A DNA stretch of 64,000 nt from Prochilodus magdalenae. Its lineage: Eukaryota; Chordata; Actinopteri; Characiformes; Prochilodontidae. Both the position numbers and the translations under genes were made by a program. Every line of letters begins with the position of its first letter. Position 1 is the stretch's first letter. The stretch spans positions 1 through 64,000 of the forward strand of contig JAMWET010000576.1 of assembly GCA_024036415.1 (NCBI GenBank). Direction: 5' to 3'. Below are positions 55,851 to 64,000 of the stretch, piece by piece. Below the pieces are notes generated by a model. It saw only the letters and a program-made list of their open reading frames with translations. It made no database searches and had not been told where the DNA came from.

Positions 55851-56580
55851 TGCACAAACAGCTGCACCCAGAAGGAATCAACCCACAGGAATGAAACTTG
55901 GTGGGTAGGTTTGACATGCTGAGGCATGCCAATGAGTCAAGTTTCACGCTCAGCCGGACATGTGACGTAAGCAAGGAGGGGTCTTATCTCTGTACCTGAC
56001 TGACCCAACAACCACCATTACAGACATCCAGCAAGCAGTGGTGTCCTCCATGAGTCATCCTGTTAGTGCAGCACCATTGGCAGACGGCCGGACCACACAG
56101 GACTACATGCACACAGACCGTTACCACGACTGTCCTTAACACCACGTTACCGTCACCAAAGACTGCAGTGGTGTCGTACCAGACTGTAATGGAGTGACTC
56201 AGAATGGCGTTGGGTCATCTTCAGTGGCGAGTCCCGCTTTAGTCTTGGTGGAGACGGTCAACGAATCAGTGTGTGGAGGCACCAAGATCACATGTCACAC
56301 GTCCAGAAGGCCAGTTGTTACTCCACCTCCACCCCTACGGCACCATCTGCAGGAACTGTGTGAGGATATTCAAGCTGCATGGGATGGATTATCACAGGGC
56401 ACCATTAGGAACTCTACAGCTCTGGCATGTTGGGTTAGCAAACACAGCGGGCTGACGCCATACTGAGATGTACTTCTGTATGTGTAGCTCAATAAATATT
56501 GATCATATCAGTCTAAGTTTATGATCAGTTATTGATCCTGGTCACCTTTATCTTCCTTCCCAACAGACCTGCAGTCCCAA
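55851..56580 (+). mobile_element. Tc1-A copy 10
   Basis: The left end ACAGCTGCACCCAGAAGGAA is intact. Transposase remnants appear in family order, including CQSRFSLGGDGQRISVWRHQ around the first catalytic position (about 56225), where the Asp-encoding GATGAG is changed to GGCGAG, and a small deletion after VWRH. Then come the shared junction and LCEDIQAAWDGLSQGTIRN, with a deletion before ACWVSKHSGLTPY. The right terminal repeat is truncated after CTTCCTTCCCAACAGACC. Confidence 0.88.
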
Positions 56581-57640
56581 AGCAAGAGACAGGAAACAGA
56601 TTCCAGTTGTTACCAAATCAAATTAGTGAACTAGTTCTGAGAAGGTTTAATAAAGAGCACTGAAGGACAATAACGGTAAGGGTGATTATTCTGCGGTTAG
56701 GCCGAAACTGCTCTCACAGTAAGACAAATAACTCGGTTCAGGAAATCCTTGACGCTTGACTGCTCTCAGTTCGTGTCTACGTTCCCAACTCAATCACTTC
56801 CTTACACAACTCGACCATGTCCCTTAATTACCTTGACATTTCTCTCCCAGACTAGTTTCTGTAGGTGTTTTAAAGACTAATAGAAGAGTGCGGGTGAAAC
56901 CAGAGCCTTGGCCTGTTTGTCCAACCAATCCAAGTTCAATCAATAGTTGAACTAACTGAGCCCATATTTTCCCACCATCGCTCAATGTTTTAAACCACCC
57001 CGATTTCGATTTTGCTTGGTCTCCAAAACCCTAGGTAAGAGCATCTCGGAGAACTTTTCCAATTCCGCATCCCTGCTTTCATTATGGAGCTGATCGGTCC
57101 CAAGCAGAACGCTCCGGCCAGCTTCCGTCCACGGTGGCCCAGACCAGCCATGCATAGCAAAGCCGGCCGAGAATGATAATTAAACTCATGTTTTTTTAAA
57201 ATGGTTTTGACCAGCGGACCAGAACGTGGGGGCATGGCTTAACAGACGCACCCCCACCAACACCACCACCCCTAGCCCACCGCTCTGCTGAGCAGTCTCC
57301 TGAAATAACGTGAACAAGGATGTTGTACTAGAACACGGAGAGACTCCTCCAAGCTTCCCGGAGGTGTACAGTGGATAAGACATCACTGTGTTCAGCGAAC
57401 AAAGATTAGATGTGTGGCTTTATAAGAAGCTGAATAAATATACTCTTTATTTTTGGAGTTATTCCGAGTATTCCTGGCCAATTTCCTGGTGCATGTACCA
57501 TGACATTCCGACCATCTGTAAAGGGCACCTGCCGGAGGGTGGAATCAATAAGAGAAAACTGATTACAGAGGGGCTACAACCAAATTTAGCCACGGCATGG
57601 CTAGCTATATGCCGTAGTTCATTTTACTTGTAACATGGGG
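56581..57640. other. Unique interval
   Basis: Non-repetitive, GC-balanced sequence. Frames of 66-90 codons without motifs. No supported gene. Confidence 0.35.
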
Positions 57641-57910
57641 TGGAGGCAGGTTGCCATTGCAGAGTGGTTTTGTTGAGGGTGGTCCAGGAATCACAACAGG
57701 CAGGTCTCAGAACAGAGGCAAGCATCATCATAGCCAAATCCATAACCACATAATCATAGAAACCAAAGCAAGAGTCCGAACCATAAAGGAATCCAAAGGA
57801 TCAGGAACAGAGAGATCCACCACATAGAATGCCGGTTAGAGACCTGGCAACCAGGCAGATCAAACAATGTGATATAAAGGGGAGTCCTGGCGAGTCACAG
57901 CTGCAGGTGT
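57641..57910. repeat. Probable dispersed repeat remnant
   Basis: Purine/A-rich sequence with words such as CAACAGGCAGGTCTCAGAAC, AACCAAAGCAAGAGTCCGAA and GATCAGGAACAGAGAG is similar in style to 36960-37260. From memory this is typical of a fish repeat body. Ends are not identified. Confidence 0.4.
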
Positions 57911-58074
57911 GTAAGAGTGGGTGGAGCCAGGCTGGAGCAAGAAGAGAAGTCACGTGACAAAACTGTAGTAGTTGATAGTTGACCAGTCCAACTTTAGGCG
58001 GTAGTACTAGTAGATGGCGCTGGTACAAAAGATGAGGTGCTGTATAGTGCGGGAGCCATAGGGAAATGTTTGCA

Positions 58075-58425
58075 GGGTTCCATGCCTGGAAAACGCTCCA
58101 GAGCAGATGTTAATGATTGGCTAAAAGGAGGGACTGCATGTGGGCGTGGCCAAAGACCATAGTGTGAAGGAAGTAGCGGAATCTGCAGGTCTATGGAAAC
58201 GTACGGTCATAGGGGTCTACCAGCTGTGGCTAAAATCCCAGTCTACAGAGAATTCTCCTCGGAATTGCGCCAGGGAAGGCATCCACCAAATCTGGACCAA
58301 TAGAGTAATCCTTTAATGTAAGAGTGTCTGAACACTGATGTGGCTACATCCAGAAACTTGCCATGCCCAATCCAGTCCCAGCTGTTATTGGTGCGGGTGG
58401 AGGTATCTGCTCATACTGGACCAAA
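58075..58425 (+). mobile_element. Tc1-B copy, deletion derivative
   Basis: Reads GKRSRADVNDWLKGG-type sequence (CGCTCCAGAGCAGATGTTAA; GATTGGCTAAAAGGAGGGAC), the helix-turn-helix (DHSVKEVAESAGLWKRTVIG), then IPVYREF-type sequence. It joins directly to the C-terminal end (CTGAACACTGATGTGGCTAC, CCCAATCCAGTCCCAGCTGT). The catalytic domain is absent, with the same overall architecture as the copies at 53.2-53.7 kb and 60.4 kb. Confidence 0.8.
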
Positions 58426-58737
58426 CTGGTCTACACAAATGGTCTAGCTGGCTCAAACCTACCTTATTCCTGCGCATGCAGTTTAAGGTAAGTTACCTGT
58501 ATGGACATAACAGGAATGTAAGAGGGCCTTGCCTCTGCTCTCTAGGCTCTGGGGTGGAACGTCTTCCAGCCGTCTATAAGTGTGGAACCGAATGGAGGAG
58601 TGAAATGCAGAGGTCATTCTGGAGGCGTCTGATCTGACTGGCCTGAGAAACCACCAATTTAACATCAAAGCCAGAGGATTCAGCAGGGGAAGCTGTCAAT
58701 GAAGTCAATGGCTGTAAATGTAAAGATCATTGGAAGA
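58426..58737. other. Unique spacer
   Basis: Non-repetitive. GAGAAACCACCAATTTAACA and following sequence leads into the minisatellite. A 99-codon frame here overlaps Tc1-B and is not a gene. Confidence 0.35.
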
Positions 58738-59560
58738 GCACCAGTGGCCAGTTAGTGGAAGTACAAGGTAGGTGTTTCTAATAAAGTGGCCAGTTAGTGG
58801 AAGTACAAGGTAGGTGTTTCTAATAAAGTGGCCAATTAGTGGAAGTACAAGGCAGGTGTTTCTAATAAACTGGCCAGTGAGTGGAAGTACAAGGTAGGTG
58901 TTTCTAATAAAGTGGCCAGTTAGTGGAAGTACAAGGTAGGTGTTTCTAATAAAGTGGCCAATTAGTGGAAGTACAAGGCAGGTGTTTCTAATAATAATGT
59001 GGCCAGTGAGTGGAAGTACAAGGTAGGTGTTTTTCTAATAAAGTGGCCAGTTAGGGTGGTACTAGGTAATAAAGTGGCCAGTCAGTGGAAGTACAAGGCA
59101 GGTGTTTCTAATAAACTGGCCAGTGAGTGGAAGTACAAGGTAGGTGTTTCTAATAAAGTGGCCAGTTAGTGGAGGTACTAGGTAGGTGTTTCTAATAAAG
59201 TGGCCAGTTAGTGGAAGTACCAGGCAGGTGTTTCTAATAAAGTGGCCAGTAAGTGGAAGAGCACAAGGTAGGTGTTTCTAATAAAGTGGCCAGTTAGTAA
59301 AAGTACAACGCAGGTGTTTCTAATAAAGTGGCCAGTTAGTGGAAGTACAAGGTAGGTGTTTCTAATAAAGTGGCCAGTTAGTGGAAGTACAAGGTAGGTG
59401 TTTCTAATAAAGTGGCCAGTTAGTGGAAGTACAAGGCACGTGTTTCTAATAAAGTGGCCAGTTAATGGAGGTACTAGGTAGGTGTTTCCAATAAAGTGGC
59501 CAGTTAGCGGAATTAGGACGTAGGTGTTTCTAATAAAGTGGCCAGTTATTGTAGGAGAAA
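58738..59560. repeat. 42-bp minisatellite, about 19 units
   Basis: The unit is GTGGCCAGTTAGTGGAAGTA, then CAAGGTAGGTGTTTCTAATA and AA; GTGGCC starts are 42 bases apart (58744, 58786). Variants are GGCAGGTG, GGAGGTACTAGG and one shortened unit near 59050. Single-copy forms of the phrase at 13985 and 55395 suggest it began as part of a dispersed DNA element. Confidence 0.93.
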
Positions 59561-60149
59561 TGTCCCAGTATGAGGCTGACCTTCAGATGATCTCCTCCAA
59601 GTTCTCCGCAGCTGAAACTTCACATCTGGTGTTGTTACAGGATGTTGGGTTAGTGGAAGCTCCTCCTCACTGTATCCTTTCTTACCTCCTGCTTTCTCCT
59701 CTTTTGGCCGCTGGTGCGTGATCTACATCCGCTCCTTGCTCTGTATCTACTTTCATGGGCCTCTGCAACACTGTGATGTTGCTGACGCAAGAAAAGCCCA
59801 GCAGCAGCTTTACCCGGTGAGGTGAAAGTTGGGCGAGTGTTTCCCTGTTTGGGTCTAATTATCCAGAAACTTTGACGCGTGTGCAGTGCTGTGTTCAGCT
59901 CGGAAATGCCTGGGGATAATAAACACGAGAGCAGGCTTTAGAACGACCAGCTTCAGACGGATGTGTTTCCCTAATGATTTTAAGATCTAGAGCCACTGGT
60001 TAACCAATGTGCTTGGACACAGAAGAATCTGACCTCTGCCTTTAACCACATACACATACACTAATGGACATATGCTCTAGGGGGCAGTGTGCACACTTGT
60101 CTGGAGGACTGTCTGGAGTGGGCAGGTTTGAGCTTCCTTAAGTGCTTTA
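59561..60149. other. Unique interval
   Basis: Non-repetitive, with no recognised gene. TTCTCC/CTCCTC-rich near 59600-59710. Confidence 0.35.
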
Positions 60150-60378
60150 AGTCATGGGCTGGGGGTTTGGGAAGCAGCCTTGTGACCGGTGGTTGCCGGT
60201 TTAATCCCCTAAACCAAAGGACATGATGGAGGTCAACTTGAGCAAGGCCTCTAACCCCCAACAGTTGGGGATTAAGTGGCTTATTCAAGGGCACTTCCAT
60301 CCTGTCCTTTTGTTTCAGGTTAGTAAACCAGCAACCTTCCGGTCACAAGGCTGCCTCCCAAACCTCCAGCCCATGACT
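60150..60378. repeat. Inverted SINE-like pair
   Basis: The left arm (60150-60222) reads AGTCATGGGCTGGGGGTTTG, then CAGCCTTGTGACCGGTGGTT and GCCGGTTTAATCCCC. The right arm (60304-60378) is its inverse with about 10 percent changes. The arms contain the GACCGGAAGGTTGCxGGTT type B-box region, and the spacer holds TGAGCAAGGCCTCTAACCCC, a hallmark of tRNA-derived fish SINE bodies. The arrangement is head-to-head and could fold into a long hairpin. Confidence 0.7.
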
Positions 60379-60404
60379 GCCCCCAACACCATAGTTGGGA
60401 AGTC

Positions 60405-60655
60405 TCTCTAATCCAGGAAGGCCCGGTCAAACAGGTCTACCAGAAGTGGCCAAAATCCCAGTCTACAGGGAATTGTGCCCGGGAAGGACTTCACAAAATC
60501 TGGCCCAACTGTGGAATTCTTTCATGCAAGAGTGTCTGAACATTGATGTGGCCTACGTCCAGAAATTTGTCCAGTCCATGCCCAATCCAATCACTGCTGT
60601 TATTGGTGCTTGTGGAGGTGTTAGCTCCGACTGTGAGGTCAGCTTTTAAGGCTGT
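60405..60655 (+). mobile_element. Tc1-B copy, C-terminal half
   Basis: A continuous + frame reads VAKIPVYRELCPGRTSQNLA, then QLWNSFMQECLNIDVAYVQK and FVQSMPNPITAVIGACGGV. The ending (FVQSMPN...AVIGAxGG) is the usual C-terminus of Tc1-like transposases. The catalytic triad region is missing between IPVYREL and NLAQLWN, exactly as in the other Tc1-B copies. It ends next to a LINE fragment. Confidence 0.85.
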
Positions 60656-61230
60656 AGATTCTTCTGTTTGGGTCTTCTGAATGTTTGATCCATGATTCCT
60701 CTGATCGTATCCATCCATCTTGTGGTTGGTTGTCCTCTGTCTGATTTCCATTCAGCTCTCATGATGATCTTTTCCAGGGAATGGGCTCTTCTCACAATGT
60801 GTCCAAAATTAGACATTCAGTTTGGTTATCTGGGCTTCAAGCGAGTGGAGAACCTTGATTTGGTCCAGGATCCATCCAGGGTTCTCTCAAAAGACTTCAC
60901 CAACCCCAAAGGTCAAAGGTATCTATATTTTCCCTGCCTCTATTGTTTAAAATCCAGCTTTTCCATCTATACGGAACCACAGAGACTGGACAATTCAGAT
61001 CAGTGCATTGGAAGATATTTTCAAGTTCCTTAGTCCTCCTTCATCTTGAGTGCTGGATAAGGAAAAAAGCCATCTACCGTTTCCACATCTTCTCCACTAA
61101 TGGGAAAGTCAATGGTATCTCCGGTCATAACCTTAGTCTTCTTAATATTCAAATTAACCTTTATTATAAGCAACTTCCGTCTTTCACTAGGTTCTTCTAG
61201 GAATGTCCATCCTCATTTCAAAGGTCATTA
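60656..61230 (-). pseudogene. LINE reverse-transcriptase C-terminal fragment
   Basis: Reading leftward on the minus strand the order of conserved blocks is LNIKKTKVMTGDTIDFPISG then EDVETVDGF, matching the KTKxM...GExVExVxxFxYLG block. Next is VPYRWKSWILNNRGRENIDT then FDLWGW, matching VLYGxESWTL...RIDAFELWCW. Last is NFGHIVRRAHSLEKIIMRAE and TTRWMDTIRGIMDQTF, matching LGHIVRR..SLEKxxMLG...GRPRxRWxDxI. These are the thumb and C-terminal parts of a non-LTR retrotransposon polymerase. At least three frame changes and internal stops are present, and the catalytic YADD core lies upstream and is not included: a 5'-truncated, dead copy, as usual for LINEs. The clade cannot be fixed from this part. 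Confidence 0.85.
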
Positions 61231-61675
61231 ATGCTCTTTCAGCCCTGCTTCCTCCAATATAAATTTTGCATTAAGACTGAACAGCATGTAACCATAACCT
61301 TACTGACCTCCTTTTCTAGTGTGGAATCTTTCTGTGTCCATTTTTATATGTCCTGGCCACGGCTTGTCAATCAGTGTAATAGAATTCCTCATGTGAGGTG
61401 CTCTGGAATTCCCATTTTCCTATGGAAATTGCTGTGTAATCAACATGCAAATGTTTTACTCTAGTTTCACTGCTTAATCTTCTTGACTTTTTCAACAATC
61501 AATAAGCTTCAAGAACAAGCTGTTCAGAAATGATCGTGGTTGTGATGCCGTAACCATGAATTAATTAATTTCCATGTAACGGCTTTGGTTAGCCCACAGC
61601 AGTTCAGGCTGCTCTTTAATTATTGAGTTATTGAGTGTTGTTCCCAGAGCGGAAAACGTGGAAAAATACGGTCGC
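61231..61675. other. Unique interval
   Basis: No gene recognised; may include further decayed LINE sequence at its left edge. Confidence 0.35.
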
Positions 61676-61679
61676 CGAG

Positions 61680-62452
61680 AAGAAAACAAAATTACAAAAA
61701 TAAAAACAAATTTACATATGAAAAAAAAAACAATATCATTAAAGAAAATAAAATTACAAATGCAAGAACAATTTTACATAGGCAAAAAAAGACATTTCAG
61801 AAGACATAATTACAAAAATAGACAGTTACATGTGAAAAGAAAAAATTTTATTAAAGAAACAAAATTACAAAAGCAAAAACTATTTTACATAGGCAAAAAA
61901 GAAAAGAAAATTACAAAAATAAACAAATTAACATGTGAAAAAACAATATCATTAAAGAAAACAAAATTACAAAAGCAAAAACTATTTTATATATGCAAAA
62001 AAAAGAAATTTTAGAAAACAAAAATACAAAAATAGACAAATTTACATATGAAAAAAAATATATTAAAGAAACAAAATTACAAAAGCAAAAACTATTTTAC
62101 ATAGGCAAAAAAGACATTTCAAAAAACAAAATTACAAAAATAAAAACTTACAAACATGTATATATGAAAACAAACAATTTTATTAAAGAAAACAAAATTA
62201 CAAAAGCAGAAACAATTTTACACAGGCAAAAAAAGACATTATAGAAAACAAAATTACAAAAATAAACAAATTAACATGTAAAAAAAACAATATCATTAAA
62301 GAAAACAAAATTACAAAAGCAAGAACAATTTTACATAGGCAAAAAAAAAGACATTTCCGAAAACAAAATTACAAAAATAAACAAATTAGCATGTAAAAAA
62401 AACAATATCATTAAAGAAAACAAAATTACAAAAGCAGAAACAATTTTACAAG
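61680..62452. repeat. A-rich tandem repeat, about 102-121 bp unit
   Basis: The unit contains AAACAAAATTACAAAAATAA, then ACAAATTTACATATGAAAAA, AACAATATCATTAAAGAAAA and CAAAATTACAAAAGCAAAAA, then CAATTTTACATAGGCAAAA. The GGCAAAA anchor (or its variant) lies at 61781, 61892, 61994, 62104, 62225 and 62338. About seven units. Lysine-rich frames (83 and 127 codons, +) are by-products of the A-rich composition. Confidence 0.9.
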
Positions 62453-62760
62453 CACCTTTTGTCCATTTTGTGGCACATCTTAGCCAGCTGGCATGCTTTT
62501 GATTTTGCACACACTCTACCACCGCGCAAACAGTTTGACAAGTCGGCAACAAGCACTTCACCTGTGTTAGACGAATTTCTGTCAGAATTCCCAGTTTATA
62601 AAAGTGTTTTGATACTAGTAGGTGTTTCATCTATTGTAATTTGTATTTACTTTTGCAATTTTGTTTCCTGGAATGTTATTTTTTGGGTGGAAATTTGTTT
62701 TGATTTTTGTAAATTTGTTTTATGAATTTTCACTTCTCAGCCACTGTAGAAAATGATTAA
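62453..62760. other. Flank with inverted fragment of the A-rich repeat
   Basis: After unique sequence at 62455-62630, the stretch 62636-62730 (TGTATTTACTTTTGCAATTT; TGATTTTTGTAAATTTGTTT) looks like a reverse-complement copy of part of the repeat unit. Such a pair could form a hairpin. Confidence 0.5.
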
Positions 62761-64000
62761 ACGTTTCCTCTTGGCTTCCTGTTGGCTGTTGGGAATCATG
62801 GAAAATGACTGCAGCCCTCCACAGAAACTCCATATCCAAAAGAAATGTCCTTTGTAGTCCTTGTCCCTGATGCTTTCAGCCCAAACATTACGTTATGTTT
62901 TTAATTTTAACTCCTACTCCTTTCTGAATGAGGTACGTCACATGACAATCCAAACCAGTCCAGTCCAAGCCAAGCCAATTAGAACAGGCCATTTACATAT
63001 GCCAGTCTTATAGAGTATCCCAAACAGCTAAAGGAAAGACAGAGGCTGGGAAAAATGTCAATGTAAAGCGGGACTTAAGAGCCTAGTGTGATTGCACACA
63101 TGATGCCTAATGGACAATCCCAGGGTCAGGATTTGTAATATATTCCGATTTGGCCCACCTGACCAAACTAAACTCATTCCAGTTAAAGCGGCATGACTCT
63201 GGCATATGCCTGCCATGGAGCAAATGAATCTATTAAGCTCTGATTTCTCCCCATTTCTTTTCCAGTGAAAGCGCTCAAGGTGTCTCAGACGAGGCATAAA
63301 ATACTTTGGCACGCTTGTTTGATGGATTCATTTGGAAGTCTTGCCATTTTACATGGCCAGGATTAGACTAAATTAGTGTACAGCGGCTTAGGGCAACCTC
63401 ACGGCAGCATAATACTTTCATTTGGAACATCACTAGCGATTCACATCCCAGGCATGGAGGCACCCAGGCTAAATGGATTGGAGTGTTTGAGTTCGTCTCG
63501 CCTTTTCATGCAAGGTGCTACAAGGTGCTATCTTAAGTAGGATTCTGGAATAAAATCTCGATGCCTTTTCTGGGGGTTGGGGATGAAAAACATCAGCCCA
63601 AAGTGTTCCCTGTAATAAGATGTACAGACTTGTAAATTTTCAGAGTGCTTCTGCTTTGTACTTTAGGTAAACTAAGCCCTCAAGCTAAACGTGTTGTCTA
63701 CTTTAGAAGTCTGGTGCTATTAGTGCTGTTTTGTTGACATTGTGTTCACATATGTACTTATTACTATGTAATTACATAGTTACTACAATGTAGTTACATC
63801 ATAAAATTGCTTTTATAGTCTGTTTTGAGAGTTTTTGCCCTTTTTGATATTCTGTTGGTCTTTATGTAACCAAAATGAATAGAAAGTTTACAATCCTAAG
63901 CTTCAGCACAACCTCTCAGCTTGTTTGTATAAGCTACAAGTGAAAAAAATAATAATTGAACGGTACCTGGTAGATGCTCTCAGTCTACACTTAAAATGAA
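62761..64000. other. Unique interval to the window end
   Basis: Non-repetitive sequence. The 63050-63480 part is GC-balanced with few low-complexity runs and could be conserved DNA, but contains no convincing exon (84-codon minus frame at 63058-63312 has no motif). After 63640 the sequence becomes AT-rich. Confidence 0.35.

Noticed and set aside
61631..62244. Lysine-rich 127- and 83-codon + frames
   Set aside because: Products of the A-rich tandem repeat (poly-Lys/Asn/Thr); unit length changes the frame between copies.
1..64000. Endogenous retrovirus or LTR retrotransposon
   Set aside because: I looked for protease, reverse transcriptase (YxDD), integrase and paired long terminal repeats and saw none; the only polymerase fragment is of non-LTR type.

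Overview
The window reads as intergenic DNA of a ray-finned (teleost) fish. The basis is its repeat content: several Tc1/mariner-type transposon families with GGxTxY or SMPxR transposase ends, a tRNA-headed SINE whose tail (GTAAGTCGCTCTGGATAAGA) is common in fish genomes, a hAT-like element with an 8-bp target duplication, a LINE reverse-transcriptase fragment, and many minisatellites. I found no intact protein-coding gene, rRNA, free tRNA gene, CRISPR array or prokaryotic operon. Nearly every open frame is a shadow inside a repeat.

Layout. 0-7.3 kb: AT-rich degenerate tandem repeat (0.6-1.5 kb), a decayed Tc1-like transposase (2.7-3.3 kb), a decayed MITE (3.7-4.0 kb) and a degenerate GACTCAAG-rich satellite (4.2-7.1 kb). 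7.3-15.3 kb: mostly unique DNA, a 17-bp minisatellite (9.2 kb), the first two copies of deletion-derivative family Tc1-A, an inverted block of the same satellite (12.6-13.9 kb), and the best-preserved transposase relic, Tc1-C (14.2-15.3 kb), with a DD34E arrangement. 15.3-25.3 kb: decayed dispersed repeats, a MITE with long terminal inverted repeats, a complex minisatellite with a 773-bp higher-order period (19.1-21.4 kb), and a decayed Tc1-like duplication. 25.9-35.5 kb: three arrays of one GTTGCTAGG minisatellite family, one in opposite orientation to the other two, surrounding a 26-bp minisatellite (about 43 units), a coding-like segment at 27.15-27.48 kb and a unique segment that may be a conserved element. 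36-40.5 kb: dense nested mobile elements. 40.5-48.6 kb: AT-rich DNA with CACTG-ended elements, two overlapping reading frames resembling a multicopy fish gene family (43.26-43.75 kb), a 32-bp minisatellite and a 450-bp palindrome. 48.6-64 kb: more minisatellites (49-bp, 42-bp and about 110-bp units), more Tc1-A, B and C copies including a chimera and a nested insertion, an inverted SINE-like pair, a LINE fragment and unique flanks.

The main biology is repeat evolution. Tc1-A occurs about ten times, and every copy that spans the region carries the same internal deletion removing the second and third catalytic residues. It was therefore amplified as a non-autonomous element and must have been mobilised by a full-length relative elsewhere. 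Tc1-B and Tc1-D show the same life history, and the families have inserted into and recombined with one another. Minisatellites appear to have grown from pieces of such elements. No metabolic or regulatory gene set operates in this window. Some unique, non-repetitive stretches could be conserved regulatory DNA, which needs cross-species alignment to decide.
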